Assembly (NCBI GenBank): GCA_965363355.1 | Contig: CBDTTM010000002.1 | Location: 1 to 48,335 of the forward strand | Source: CBDTTM01 sp965363355 | GTDB taxonomy: Bacteria > Bacillota > Negativicutes > Selenomonadales > Selenomonadaceae | Direction of reading: 5' to 3' | Length of the DNA stretch: 48,335 bases | Shown here: positions 1 through 7,960 of the stretch, in pieces | Layout of the letters: each line of letters opens with the position of its first letter | How positions within the stretch are numbered: position 1 is the stretch's first letter | Program-made: the position numbers and the translations under genes | The notes under the pieces: model-generated | Seen by the model: the letters and a program-made list of their open reading frames with translations, nothing else | What the model was told of the DNA's origin: nothing | Database searches by the model: none

Positions 1-24
1 CATTATAACACTAAGAATAAAAAC

Positions 25-90
25 ATTCGATAATTTCGCTTGAACAGAACCAACACCCTTGTGAAAAATTTCATTATTGGTTTATCGAAT
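25..90. promoter_or_regulatory. Spaced inverted repeat upstream of the DASS gene
   Basis: ATTCGATAA at 25-33 and its exact reverse complement TTATCGAAT at 82-90 flank a 48-base gap, 120 bases upstream of the transporter start. Two half-sites 57 bases apart could bind a regulator, possibly the downstream LysR protein. The rest of 1-209 is AT-rich and shows no clear promoter or gene. Confidence 0.3.
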
Positions 91-209
91 CATCAACAAT
101 CATTTTTTTTAATTTTACATCAAAGCAACATTTTTATATTATTTAATTAACAAAATTTATACATGGAATTTTCTCAACTTTTAAAATTCTATGATAGGAG
201 TGTTACATA

Positions 210-1628
210 ATGAAGAAATCCGCTCAGCAAAGTAAGCTGTTTGGGGCAATCATCACCATTGCGGTCGTTGTCATCCTTTGGCTTATCCCTGTACCAGAAG
301 GTTTAAAACCTGAAGCCTGGCATCTATTTGCTATTTTTATCGGCACAGTTGTCGGTTTCATCCTGCAGCCGATTGAGCTTGGCACCATCACCTTGATTGC
401 CTTGACGCTTTGTGCCTTGACTGGCACGATGAAGTTCGCTCAGGTTTTGACCGCATTCAGCGGCGGCACCGTTTGGCTCATCGTTTCAGCTTTTATCTTG
501 GCCAGAGCCTTCATCATCACTGGACTTGGTCGTCGTATCGCTTATTTGGCTATGCGCGCCTTCGGCAATAGCAGTTTGAAGCTCGTTTATTCGCTTGCCC
601 TCAGCGATATGATTATCGGACCTGCAATTCCGTCCAACTCAGCACGTGCTGGCGGACTCGTCTTCCCGATCGTCCAAAGTCTGGCCCAAGCCTTTGACTC
701 CCATCCGGGAACCACATCTAGAAAAATCGGGGCTTACCTCATGGCCTGCACATTCCATTTGGATTTAGTTGTTTCCGCCTTATTCCTCACAGCTATGGTC
801 GGCAATCCAATTGCCGTAGGCATGGCCAAAAAAGTATTTGATATCGATATCACTTGGATTGGCTGGTTCGTCGCCGCATCTGTCCCAGGCATTTTTGCTA
901 TCTTGGCGATTCCTTATGTCCTCTATAAAGTCTATCCGCCAGAAATCAAAAAAACCCCTGAAGCGAAAATCATCGCCAATAAAGCGCTTGAAGAAATGGG
1001 TCCTATTTCTCGAAGTGAAAAAATCATGCTCTTTGTTTTCATCATGCTGCTCGGCCTTTGGTCGACAACATCGTTCACCGGACTCGATACCACGCTCATC
1101 GCTTTTATGGGTCTTTGTATCTTGCTCGTAACCCGCGTCTTGACCTGGAAAGATATCCTCACTGAGCAAAAAGCCTGGGATACTTTGATTTGGGTCGGCG
1201 GCGTCATCGTCATGTCCGACTACCTCAATAAAACCGGGTTTATTCCTTGGTTTGCCAAACTTTTGGAAAACCAGATGGTCGGCGTCAGTATGCTTACCGC
1301 CGTTGTCCTCTCGTTTGTCATTTACCTCTACAGTCATTATTTCTTTGCCAGCATGTCAGCTCACGTAACGGCAATGTATGCCGCACTGATTACCCTCGGT
1401 GTTGCGGCCGGTGCACCGCCGTTCATCTCGGCTTTCGTCGTGGCTATGGCCTCTAACATTTGCGGTTGTTTGACGCATTTTGGCACAGGCCCGGCTCCAG
1501 TATTCTTTGGAGCTGGTTATATCGACCAAAAAACCTGGTGGAAAATCGGTTTTGGCGTCTCCTTGCTGCACATCGTCATCTGGCTCGGCGTCGGCGGAGT
1601 TTGGTGGAAAGTCCTCGGCTACTGGTAA
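210..1628 (+). CDS. DASS-family anion:sodium symporter
   Basis: A 472-residue polytopic membrane protein of the divalent anion:Na+ symporter (DASS/SLC13, CitT-like) family, which moves di- and tricarboxylates such as succinate, malate, tartrate or citrate across the cytoplasmic membrane. Hydrophobic helices run through the whole length. The conserved stretch with YSHYFFASMSAHVTAMYA lies near residue 370, and an SNSARAGG motif near residue 142 fits the family's substrate/sodium site. The length is normal. The start follows an AGGAG site about 9 nt upstream. A LysR gene follows in the same direction after a terminator. The substrate cannot be read from the sequence; a tartrate/succinate or citrate/succinate antiporter is possible. 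Confidence 0.9.
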   Translation: MKKSAQQSKLFGAIITIAVVVILWLIPVPEGLKPEAWHLFAIFIGTVVGFILQPIELGTITLIALTLCALTGTMKFAQVLTAFSGGTVWLIVSAFILARAFIITGLGRRIAYLAMRAFGNSSLKLVYSLALSDMIIGPAIPSNSARAGGLVFPIVQSLAQAFDSHPGTTSRKIGAYLMACTFHLDLVVSALFLTAMVGNPIAVGMAKKVFDIDITWIGWFVAASVPGIFAILAIPYVLYKVYPPEIKKTPEAKIIANKALEEMGPISRSEKIMLFVFIMLLGLWSTTSFTGLDTTLIAFMGLCILLVTRVLTWKDILTEQKAWDTLIWVGGVIVMSDYLNKTGFIPWFAKLLENQMVGVSMLTAVVLSFVIYLYSHYFFASMSAHVTAMYAALITLGVAAGAPPFISAFVVAMASNICGCLTHFGTGPAPVFFGAGYIDQKTWWKIGFGVSLLHIVIWLGVGGVWWKVLGYW

Positions 1629-1670
1629 GACTCACCATTTAATAAAGCAATATTGTGAAATGTTTAAAGG

Positions 1671-1716
1671 AATGCTTACTATGATACAGAATATATATCA
1701 TAGTAAGCATTTTTTA
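1671..1716 (+). terminator. Terminator hairpin between DASS and LysR genes, next to the LysR RBS
   Basis: A perfect 16-bp inverted repeat (1671-1686 and 1696-1711) with a 9-nt loop is followed at once by a T-run at 1711-1715. The AGGAGG ribosome binding site of the LysR gene begins at 1716, so the terminator occupies the LysR leader. It would end transporter transcripts and attenuate read-through into the regulator. No promoter fits between the hairpin and the LysR start. Confidence 0.85.
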
Positions 1717-1729
1717 GGAGGTTTCATCT

Positions 1730-2587
1730 ATGGAAGACCGCGACTGGTTAATCATCCAGGCTCTACATAAAGAAAAAAACATCACAAAAGCGGCGCAATC
1801 CCTCTACATGTCGCAGCCATCGCTTACTGCCAGACTGCAGCATATTGAAGGCGAATTCGGTGTACAACTCGTACATCGCAGCACCAAGGGCATTCAGTTC
1901 ACCGCCGAAGGTGAATATCTGGTTGAATCATCCACCGCAATCGTCGGCCGCCTCAACCAAATCAAATCCGAGATACAAAGCATCAGCGAAAAAAATTCTG
2001 GAACTCTTGAAATCGGAGCATCCAACTATTTAACTTTATATACGCTGCCTGGACTGCTCAAAGAATTCAAAAAAATATATCCGCATGTCAAATTCAAGGT
2101 GACAACCGACTGGACCAAAAATATCTTTAGCTTGATTTATAATCAAAAGATACACGTCGCGTTCGTCAGCGTCGATTACGGCGGCTGTAAAGACATCCAC
2201 ATGCTCTACGAAGAACCTATCTGCATCGCCTCCGCTGAGCCCTTTGAACTTGCCGACCTCCCTAAGATGCCCCGCATCGAATACAAAAGCGACTATCTGC
2301 TAAAAACCCAGCTCGATAAATGGTGGAGAGAAAACTTCGCTCAGCCGCCCCAAACCAGCATGATGGTCGACAAACTCGAAAACTGCAAAGAAATGGTCTG
2401 CCATGGCCTCGGCTATGCCTTGCTGCCTTCAAGAATCATCAGCGGCACGAACCTGCATAAAAAAATCATCACCAGCAAAGATGGCCAGCCCATCCTCCGA
2501 AAAACCTGGATGATCAGCAACGAAGCATCACTAGCACTTCCACTAGTCCGCCTCTTTGTTGACTTTGTTAAGAAGACTAAATTCTGA
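1730..2587 (+). CDS. LysR-family transcriptional regulator
   Basis: A 285-residue LysR-type regulator. The N-terminal winged helix-turn-helix (residues 1-60) carries the typical run ITKAAQSLYMSQPSLTARLQHIE. Residues 90-285 form the periplasmic-binding-like effector domain. The length is typical. The ATG has AGGAGG 8 nt upstream. It lies downstream of and co-oriented with the anion transporter, so it may control that gene in response to the transported acid; this is inferred from position only. A strong hairpin in its leader suggests that its own transcription is limited. Confidence 0.9.
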   Translation: MEDRDWLIIQALHKEKNITKAAQSLYMSQPSLTARLQHIEGEFGVQLVHRSTKGIQFTAEGEYLVESSTAIVGRLNQIKSEIQSISEKNSGTLEIGASNYLTLYTLPGLLKEFKKIYPHVKFKVTTDWTKNIFSLIYNQKIHVAFVSVDYGGCKDIHMLYEEPICIASAEPFELADLPKMPRIEYKSDYLLKTQLDKWWRENFAQPPQTSMMVDKLENCKEMVCHGLGYALLPSRIISGTNLHKKIITSKDGQPILRKTWMISNEASLALPLVRLFVDFVKKTKF

Positions 2588-2602
2588 AACTTTCTATAAA
2601 AG

Positions 2603-2655
2603 AAAACTCTCCCGTAGCAGTTCACCTATCAATCTACTACTGGAGAGTTTTTATT
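2603..2655 (+). terminator. Terminator after LysR
   Basis: AAAACTCTCC at 2603-2612 pairs with GGAGAGTTTT at 2642-2651, with further short pairing inside, and is followed by T-rich sequence. It lies 15 bases after the LysR stop. Confidence 0.8.
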
Positions 2656-2735
2656 TGCAAAAATCACGTTGCTCAAAATTGTGCAATACATAATCATTTT
2701 CAGTAGAACCAGCAACATTCAATTTCTGCTCATAT

Positions 2736-2770
2736 TAGGACTTATGCCAACTCTTTCGGCATAAGTCCTA
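2736..2770. terminator. Orphan hairpin, 13-bp perfect stem
   Basis: A 13-bp perfect inverted repeat (2736-2748 with 2758-2770) and a 9-nt loop. It is followed by TTGTC-ATTTA-TTGTC rather than a clean T-run, and has no gene directly before it. It could be a second terminator, a processed 3' end of a small RNA starting after 2655, or an operator for the gene downstream. Confidence 0.45.
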
Positions 2771-2997
2771 TTGTCATTTATTGTCACTTCCTATAGAATA
2801 GGATATTGTTGCTCTTAATCATATCAGCACTTTTACCAAAATACCGTTTATTCTAAAGGAATCTTCTAGTTTTACATAATAAAACAAGTCTATTTTCGAG
2901 CAACGTTCTTATTACATAAAAATAATTACCAACATAATCTGCTGCCTTTTGAATAACCGGTAAACAAAAACTATACATATAGAGGAGATATTTAATT

Positions 2998-4035
2998 TTG
3001 AGCCAAGAAAAACGTACTATCGATTTAAAAAACATCCAACTGAAAGACATCATCGACATGGATTTTTTGCAATCCTTCCAGGATGATTTTGCTACAGGTG
3101 TAGGCATTGCTAGTGTGACAGTAGATGCCAATGGAACACCTATCACGAAACCAAGCCAATATACGCGCTTTTGTATGGATTACGTGCATTCGACTGAAAT
3201 CGGCGATAATCGCTGTGCCAACTGCCATCATCAAGGTGGAATCGATGCCACAAATTCCGGTAAACCTGTAATCTATGAGTGCCATGCTGGCCTTATTGAT
3301 TTTGCCGCTCCAATTATTTTAGAAGGATATCACATCGGCACTATTCTTGGCGGACAAGTATTGACACATCCTGTAGATGAGTCAAAATGTGCAAAGATCG
3401 CCCAAGAAATTGGCGTTGACAAAACTGGCCTTCTTTCTGCCGCCAAAGAAGTACATATCTTAGAAAAAGAACGTATCGAAGCCGCAGCCAACTTGCTTTT
3501 CAAAGTTGCCAACAGTATGTCCAAAGATGCCTACCAGAAAATGAAACTGCAAAACGCTTCCGAAACCCTAAACGATGGCATCAGCCAAATTTCCGCAACA
3601 ATGGAAGAACTCGCGGCTTCCGCCTCAACAGTTGCCGATACACAAACCAATTTAAATAAAGAAATCAAAAACGTAAATGCGGTCACCGGAAAAATCAACG
3701 AAGTCATGGATTTCATCAAAGACATTGCTGACGAAACTAGACTGCTTGGCTTAAATGCTGCTATTGAAGCCGCCAGAGCTGGTGAAGCCGGTTTGGGGTT
3801 TGGCGTCGTCGCTCAAGAAATCCGTAAACTATCCGCCGACTCCAAAAAGACCGTCGGTGAAATCAAAGAACTCACAACCTTGATTAGAGACTCCGTAGAT
3901 AAGACCGTAAGCATGGGTAATGACACCACTGAAACCATCGAACAACAGGCCGCTGCGATTGAAGAAGTGACCGCCAGCGTAGAAGAAATCCATAGCCTCA
4001 CCGATCAGTTGAATATGCTGGCACTGGAAAAATAA
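2998..4035 (+). CDS. Soluble chemoreceptor with PocR sensory domain
   Basis: A 345-residue cytoplasmic methyl-accepting protein. Residues ~15-180 match the PocR sensory domain, with cysteines in RFCMDYVH, RCANCHH and YECHAGL and the closing stretch GYHIGTILGGQV. Residues ~185-345 form a short MCP signalling coiled coil with the hairpin tip around LLGLNAAIEAARAGEAGLGFGVVAQEIRKL. There is no membrane segment. In other bacteria PocR senses small molecules such as 1,2-propanediol, and its cysteines suggest metal or redox sensing. The start is TTG at 2998, preceded by AGAGGAG. A cheW gene follows after 22 bases, so the two probably form one receptor-coupling unit. Confidence 0.85.
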   Translation: MSQEKRTIDLKNIQLKDIIDMDFLQSFQDDFATGVGIASVTVDANGTPITKPSQYTRFCMDYVHSTEIGDNRCANCHHQGGIDATNSGKPVIYECHAGLIDFAAPIILEGYHIGTILGGQVLTHPVDESKCAKIAQEIGVDKTGLLSAAKEVHILEKERIEAAANLLFKVANSMSKDAYQKMKLQNASETLNDGISQISATMEELAASASTVADTQTNLNKEIKNVNAVTGKINEVMDFIKDIADETRLLGLNAAIEAARAGEAGLGFGVVAQEIRKLSADSKKTVGEIKELTTLIRDSVDKTVSMGNDTTETIEQQAAAIEEVTASVEEIHSLTDQLNMLALEK

Positions 4036-4057
4036 AAAGAAAGAAGGAATCCTCATT

Positions 4058-4528
4058 ATGGCAAGCCGGCAATTCGTCGTTTTTACAATAGATGAACAAG
4101 AATATGGCATAGAAGTTTTAAGTGTCAACGGAATTTTGCGTTCCAAAAAATTTTCACTCCAAAAGGTTCCGGGGCTTCCAGCCTCGATTGAAGGCATCAT
4201 CAACCTTCGCGGTGAAGTAAAATATCTTTGCAATTTACGAAATAGATTTGATTTAGAAAAAAAGCCCATTCCTGAAGAAGGCAAATTTATTATGCTAAAT
4301 GCCAACACATCCGCTATGGGATGGATCGTTGATGAAGTCACCGATATTGTTCGCATTGACGATAACGAACTCGAGACCATGCCACAAAATATAAATTCAA
4401 CAGAGAATAACTTTGTTGAAAGCATTGGCAAAATTGGCGAGCGGTTGATCATCATCTTAAACACCGAAACACTTTCCGACCAAGGCATTTTGTCCTCACT
4501 ACCAAATATTTCAACGCTTTCTGCTTAA
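4058..4528 (+). CDS. cheW: CheW-like chemotaxis coupling protein
   Basis: A 156-residue single CheW domain. Typical elements are FTIDEQEYGIEVLSVNGILR at the N-terminus, the IEGIINLRGEV motif near residue 45, and the MGWIVDEVTDIVRI strand. CheW links chemoreceptors to the kinase CheA. It follows the PocR chemoreceptor and has its own ribosome binding site (AAGAAGGA). No CheA or other che gene is in view, so this pair must plug into a kinase encoded elsewhere. A terminator follows directly. Confidence 0.9.
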   Translation: MASRQFVVFTIDEQEYGIEVLSVNGILRSKKFSLQKVPGLPASIEGIINLRGEVKYLCNLRNRFDLEKKPIPEEGKFIMLNANTSAMGWIVDEVTDIVRIDDNELETMPQNINSTENNFVESIGKIGERLIIILNTETLSDQGILSSLPNISTLSA

Positions 4529-4532
4529 ATAG

Positions 4533-4580
4533 AAAAATCCTTATAGGCTCTTTTCGCAAAGAATCTATAAGGATTTTTTT
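4533..4580 (+). terminator. Terminator after cheW
   Basis: AATCCTTATAG and CTATAAGGATT arms (about 4537-4546 and 4565-4575) are followed by a run of T to 4580. Confidence 0.85.
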
Positions 4581-4588
4581 CAAACACC

Positions 4589-4617
4589 TTGTAAATTTTG
4601 TAAAATAGGTGTAGACT
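4589..4617 (+). promoter_or_regulatory. Likely tRNA-Ala promoter
   Basis: TTGTAA at 4589-4594, a 17-base spacer and TAGACT at 4612-4617 resemble a sigma-A promoter. They lie about 26 bases upstream of the tRNA 5' end. Confidence 0.5.
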
Positions 4618-4643
4618 GAATACGTAATTTAGATACAAACCAC

Positions 4644-4719
4644 GGGGACGTAGCTCAGCTGGGAGAGCACCAGGTTCGCAATCTGGGGGTCGAGAGTTCA
4701 ATCCTCTTCGTCTCCACCA
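4644..4719 (+). tRNA. tRNA-Ala, anticodon CGC
   Basis: The 76-base sequence folds as a full cloverleaf with encoded CCA. The acceptor stem GGGGACG/CGTCTCC contains a G3-U70 wobble, the alanine identity element. The D arm is GCTCAGCTGGGAGAGC. The anticodon stem is CCAGG/TCTGG, with loop TTCGCAA giving anticodon CGC (codon GCG). The T arm is GAGAG TTCAATC CTCTT. Its last 14 bases and its terminator are repeated near 20.2 kb, which marks it as a likely integration site. Confidence 0.95.
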
Positions 4720-4782
4720 TGGATTTTCTAATTCAATAGCAAATATTTAAGGCTTAGCGATTTTTCGCTAAGCCTTTTTGGT
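4706..4782 (+). repeat. Direct repeat copy A (putative attL)
   Basis: A 77-base block made of the last 14 bases of tRNA-Ala, the sequence just after it and the tRNA terminator. It matches 20199-20273 in the same orientation. About 30 of the first 31 positions agree, as does most of the terminator (last ~32 bases, one change), with a more diverged middle. This is the arrangement expected of attachment sites when an element integrates at a tRNA 3' end. Confidence 0.75.
4750..4780. terminator. Terminator after tRNA-Ala
   Basis: A perfect stem AGGCTTAGCGA/TCGCTAAGCCT with a short T loop, followed by TTTTT on the plus strand. On the minus strand it may also end the ten-gene operon that stops at 4866. 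Confidence 0.85.
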
Positions 4783-4865
4783 GTTGGCAAGGTTGTTACT
4801 CAGTTTGCATTATTTAATAGTTCATATCAAACACAAAAAATTTTTAACAAAATATATTTGCAAAC

Positions 4866-5444
4866 TCAATCTTTCCCTTCCAATAAATCCGGTCCATACT
4901 TATTATCGCCTTGTGTTCCCTTCGCAAAAAGAATATATAATCCACCGATAATATTTACATAGGGAACAAACAATATTAATGTCAACCACCCTGATTTATC
5001 CAAATCATGACAGCGACGAATTGCCAGCATAACAGTCCCTATACAGATAAAAATATATCCAACTACACCTATTGCGCCAAAGAGGAATGATATGACGCCA
5101 CTGGCAACTGCGGCAATACCACCAAAAATTAGGAGAAAAACAAAACATACTACACTTAAAATAAGTCCACGTTGAAAATACGCCCACCTATTTAATCGAC
5201 CTTGATACGTATAAAATTCACGTTTGATTTTTTCCTGCAATATCTTTTCTCTGCTTTTATTTTCCCAACGGCTTTGCTGTAAACTACTTGAATCTACCCT
5301 TGGTTTAGTAAGAGATACTGCCGAGGCTTGAATATTACTATCAGTATTCTTCACCCTATCAATTTCTGCCCCGCAAGCTGCGCAAAATTTCGCATTTTCC
5401 TCAAGCTGCCCTCCACAATTCCGACAAAAATTATTTGTTTCCAC
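4866..5444 (-). CDS. Zinc-ribbon DUF805 membrane protein
   Basis: A 192-residue protein, last gene of the island operon. Residues 7-24 form a CxxC...CxxC zinc ribbon (C7, C10, C21, C24). A polar linker follows. Residues ~75-190 match DUF805, a family of small four-helix membrane proteins, with the typical opening FYTYQGRLNRWAYFQRG and the RRCHDLDKSGW motif. DUF805 proteins have no established biochemical function. The fusion to a zinc ribbon echoes the two other zinc-ribbon membrane proteins in this operon, which suggests a shared cytoplasmic binding partner (inference). Confidence 0.85.
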   Translation of the reverse strand: METNNFCRNCGGQLEENAKFCAACGAEIDRVKNTDSNIQASAVSLTKPRVDSSSLQQSRWENKSREKILQEKIKREFYTYQGRLNRWAYFQRGLILSVVCFVFLLIFGGIAAVASGVISFLFGAIGVVGYIFICIGTVMLAIRRCHDLDKSGWLTLILFVPYVNIIGGLYILFAKGTQGDNKYGPDLLEGKD

Positions 5445-5460
5445 AATGATTCCTCCCTAC

Positions 5461-6762
5461 CTATTTTTCTTTGTTGATTGCCTTCTGTGCTTGTTCCATA
5501 AATTCCTGCACATATGGATATTCTGTTGATTCATTATGCAGTTCTGAAAAATCATTCAACGCCGTTTCATACTCGCCTTCACTAAAATCTGTCACTGCAA
5601 TTTGATAACGCTGCCTCAATTCACTCTTTTCCGGCACAACATCTATTTCTTGTAAAAATTCCTTAACAATGCTTACCGGTATGGCAAAATTCATCCCTTG
5701 CACCATACTACCCTGTTCATCCGCACTACCAAAGGTCACCACCCCTATAACTTTCCCCTTATCATCAAATACCGGACCACCGCTATTCCCATGGGTAATC
5801 GCTGCATCGACTTGCAAAACATCCCATTTATCCGGCATTGATTTTCGCGCACTAACCATCCCCGCAGTGAATGTCGACTCTAATTTTGCGTCTTGCGCTA
5901 AAATCTGGTTGAAAGTTGCCGCGCCAGGGTAACCTAATACAAAAATTTTATCACCAGCATTCGATTCTGAATCATTCCCCAGTTGAACTGTTGGCAATTT
6001 CGTCTTCTCGGCTTTTAAGATGGCAATATCCTTTCCAGGTGCAGCCTTTCCTTGTTTCTTAATTTGACAAGAGAAGCCCTGCTCTAGCTTGCGCATTCCT
6101 AAATTTGCATAAATCTGCTGTTTTACGTTATGCACCTCTACATGCTTTGCATAAAACTGAACGATCACTCGCTGCAATTTATCCGAGTTAGCCACTGAAA
6201 GTGTATACCCGTTTCTGCTCAACTCATTTTGAAATCCCTGCATATTCTTTTTTATGATCTGCTGTAGCCCATCTTCTACTAAAATTTCCTTTAATTTCTC
6301 TTCCGAAGATGCAACCACATGTGCATTTGTCACAATGTATCCATCTTCTGTGACAATAAACCCTGAGCCCATACAGCCGGCTTTTACATCTTGATTAATA
6401 ACATGCGCCGACGATACTAAATAAAGTGAAGGGTTTTTAAGAATTTCTTCGACGTAAGCCTCAAACACTTCCTGTTGGTTTTTAAAACGCCCTTGTTGCA
6501 TTTGCTGCGAAAGTTGTTGCAACAATTTTTGACTCTGCACTTGTGATATCATAAAATCCGGAACAGATATCTGTGCCGAATAAACATTTGTAATCAAAAC
6601 AACACCTGGCTTGTTTACATCCGCAATCATTCGTGGCGCCATTGCACTATTATCTTCTCCGCCATCATCACAACCGGCCACTATCAAAAGCGTCAAATTC
6701 AAGAAAATCAGCATTATCCAGCGAAAAATATTCTTTTTTTGCCGCCTCGCCAAACGTATCAT
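5461..6762 (-). CDS. HtrA-like trypsin-fold protease, predicted lipoprotein
   Basis: A 433-residue serine protease predicted to act outside the cytoplasmic membrane. The N-terminus is a lipoprotein signal with lipobox VAGC (C31). The triad is visible: His148 in TNAHVV, Asp245 in GKDIAIL, Ser326 in HGNSGGPV. Two features differ from ordinary HtrA/DegP. About 85 residues are inserted between His and Asp, and there is no PDZ domain; instead a short helical, TPR-like tail (residues ~375-430) closes the protein. A long helical segment (70-115) precedes the protease. It probably cleaves or surveys envelope proteins of this system. Confidence 0.85.
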   Translation of the reverse strand: MIRLARRQKKNIFRWIMLIFLNLTLLIVAGCDDGGEDNSAMAPRMIADVNKPGVVLITNVYSAQISVPDFMISQVQSQKLLQQLSQQMQQGRFKNQQEVFEAYVEEILKNPSLYLVSSAHVINQDVKAGCMGSGFIVTEDGYIVTNAHVVASSEEKLKEILVEDGLQQIIKKNMQGFQNELSRNGYTLSVANSDKLQRVIVQFYAKHVEVHNVKQQIYANLGMRKLEQGFSCQIKKQGKAAPGKDIAILKAEKTKLPTVQLGNDSESNAGDKIFVLGYPGAATFNQILAQDAKLESTFTAGMVSARKSMPDKWDVLQVDAAITHGNSGGPVFDDKGKVIGVVTFGSADEQGSMVQGMNFAIPVSIVKEFLQEIDVVPEKSELRQRYQIAVTDFSEGEYETALNDFSELHNESTEYPYVQEFMEQAQKAINKEK

Positions 6763-6775
6763 CTCCCGACCGCAT

Positions 6776-7939
6776 TTACTGATAAAGCCAATGTATATTG
6801 TCCGCTGTCACATCAAATTCATTGAAGTTTTTATTGGGCGCACTATTCTGAATGATAAGTTGTCGTGGATTTTTTCCACCTGGTACCAATAATCCCGGCA
6901 TATACATATTCGAAAAATTCACCTGTTCATCCTGCACTACCGATTCCCCATCCAGCGAAAGATTGACATGCACGACCATGCTGTCTACCTTTACAATCGG
7001 ATTTGGCGATCCGTTATAAAAATAGCCACTAACTACCAAATCATTTCCCTGCACACTTGCATTTGTTGTAATCCAGACCAGCTCATTCGTATTCATTATT
7101 TGTTGATTTTTCTCACTCAATTGCTTACGGAAAGCAACTGCCTTCGCAATCGCTGCTGCCCTAGCTTGCCGTTCCAGCTCCGCTTTTCGTGCAGAATCAA
7201 GCGCTTTTTTCCGGTCTACATATTTATTCAAATCTTCGGCTATAGCCCCAAGTTGGAATGCTGCCGGAAAATCTGTATGTTCAATAGAAATCCCCCCTGC
7301 ATTTTGCATCAGCTCTATGGCATTATCATGAACACGCTTAATTGTTGCCGAGCTTTCCTGTGCTAATGGATCTCTTAGTACTGAATCCACATCCTGCAAG
7401 ATATTCCGCTCTAACAAAAGCATTTCAAGCAATACACTATTTTCTTCCTTATATTTACTGTTACCATGCATGCCTTTTAACTCTTTTTGAATATTTTCCA
7501 GATTGCTTTGCCCTTTTTTCAACCGGTCTAGATAGTTTTTAGTGTCTTCTGACTCAGTGTCACCATTCAAGCCCTTGATGTCTTTAACCGCTGACTGCAC
7601 ATCTAAAACGATTTTCTGTGCATCTTCACATTTCGCAATGTATCGTTCTTCACTTCCAGAGATATAAGCATACAACCCTACAACAGCTAAAAAAAGCCCG
7701 ACTGCCACCGCGGCCAAATATTTTATCGTATTGTTCTGCTTCCTGGCCTCATTCACACCACAGCCCGGCGCAACTTCTAAATCCTGCGCAGACGGAAACA
7801 CTTGCGTATTCTGTAACAGCGGCGCTTCCATCGTTTTTTGCGGCAAAACATCTTCTCGTTTTTTTCCACAGTTCGCACAAAAATTCTGCCGGTTCGCTGT
7901 GCCGCAACTGCAGAACCATTCTTCCTTCTTATCTTCCAA
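6776..7939 (-). CDS. Zinc-ribbon, single-pass membrane protein
   Basis: A 387-residue protein of unknown function. The N-terminal zinc ribbon is CxC-N8-CxxC (C10, C12, C21, C24) and should face the cytoplasm. A transmembrane helix lies at ~73-93. Residues 95-290 are mostly helical with coiled-coil character. The last ~100 residues are a beta-rich domain (WITTNASVQGNDLVVSGYF...) that recalls SLAP/FxLYD-type extracellular domains, a resemblance only. The layout, with a zinc ribbon inside, one helix and a folded domain outside, matches the 561-residue protein two genes upstream. It sits between the GH3 enzyme and the protease with small gaps. Confidence 0.75.
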   Translation of the reverse strand: MEDKKEEWFCSCGTANRQNFCANCGKKREDVLPQKTMEAPLLQNTQVFPSAQDLEVAPGCGVNEARKQNNTIKYLAAVAVGLFLAVVGLYAYISGSEERYIAKCEDAQKIVLDVQSAVKDIKGLNGDTESEDTKNYLDRLKKGQSNLENIQKELKGMHGNSKYKEENSVLLEMLLLERNILQDVDSVLRDPLAQESSATIKRVHDNAIELMQNAGGISIEHTDFPAAFQLGAIAEDLNKYVDRKKALDSARKAELERQARAAAIAKAVAFRKQLSEKNQQIMNTNELVWITTNASVQGNDLVVSGYFYNGSPNPIVKVDSMVVHVNLSLDGESVVQDEQVNFSNMYMPGLLVPGGKNPRQLIIQNSAPNKNFNEFDVTADNIHWLYQ

Positions 7940-7960
7940 AATATAGTCCCTCCACTCAAC

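Larger units (their letters stand above)
2588..2997. other. 410-base intergenic region
   Basis: Holds the LysR terminator, an orphan hairpin at 2736-2770, and an AT-rich leader before the PocR chemoreceptor gene. I see no gene here on either strand and no convincing sigma-28 (flagellar-type) promoter. Confidence 0.6.

Noticed and set aside
780..1337. 185-residue frame on the minus strand within the DASS gene
   Set aside because: Antisense shadow of a clear transporter; low-complexity charged sequence with no ribosome site.
3829..4488. 219-residue minus-strand frame across the chemoreceptor and cheW
   Set aside because: Spans two well-supported genes on the other strand and has no family features.
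4706..4782. CRISPR or transposon terminal repeat as an explanation for the tRNA-linked repeat
   Set aside because: Only two copies in direct orientation, 15.5 kb apart, no spacers, no inverted ends and no transposase.
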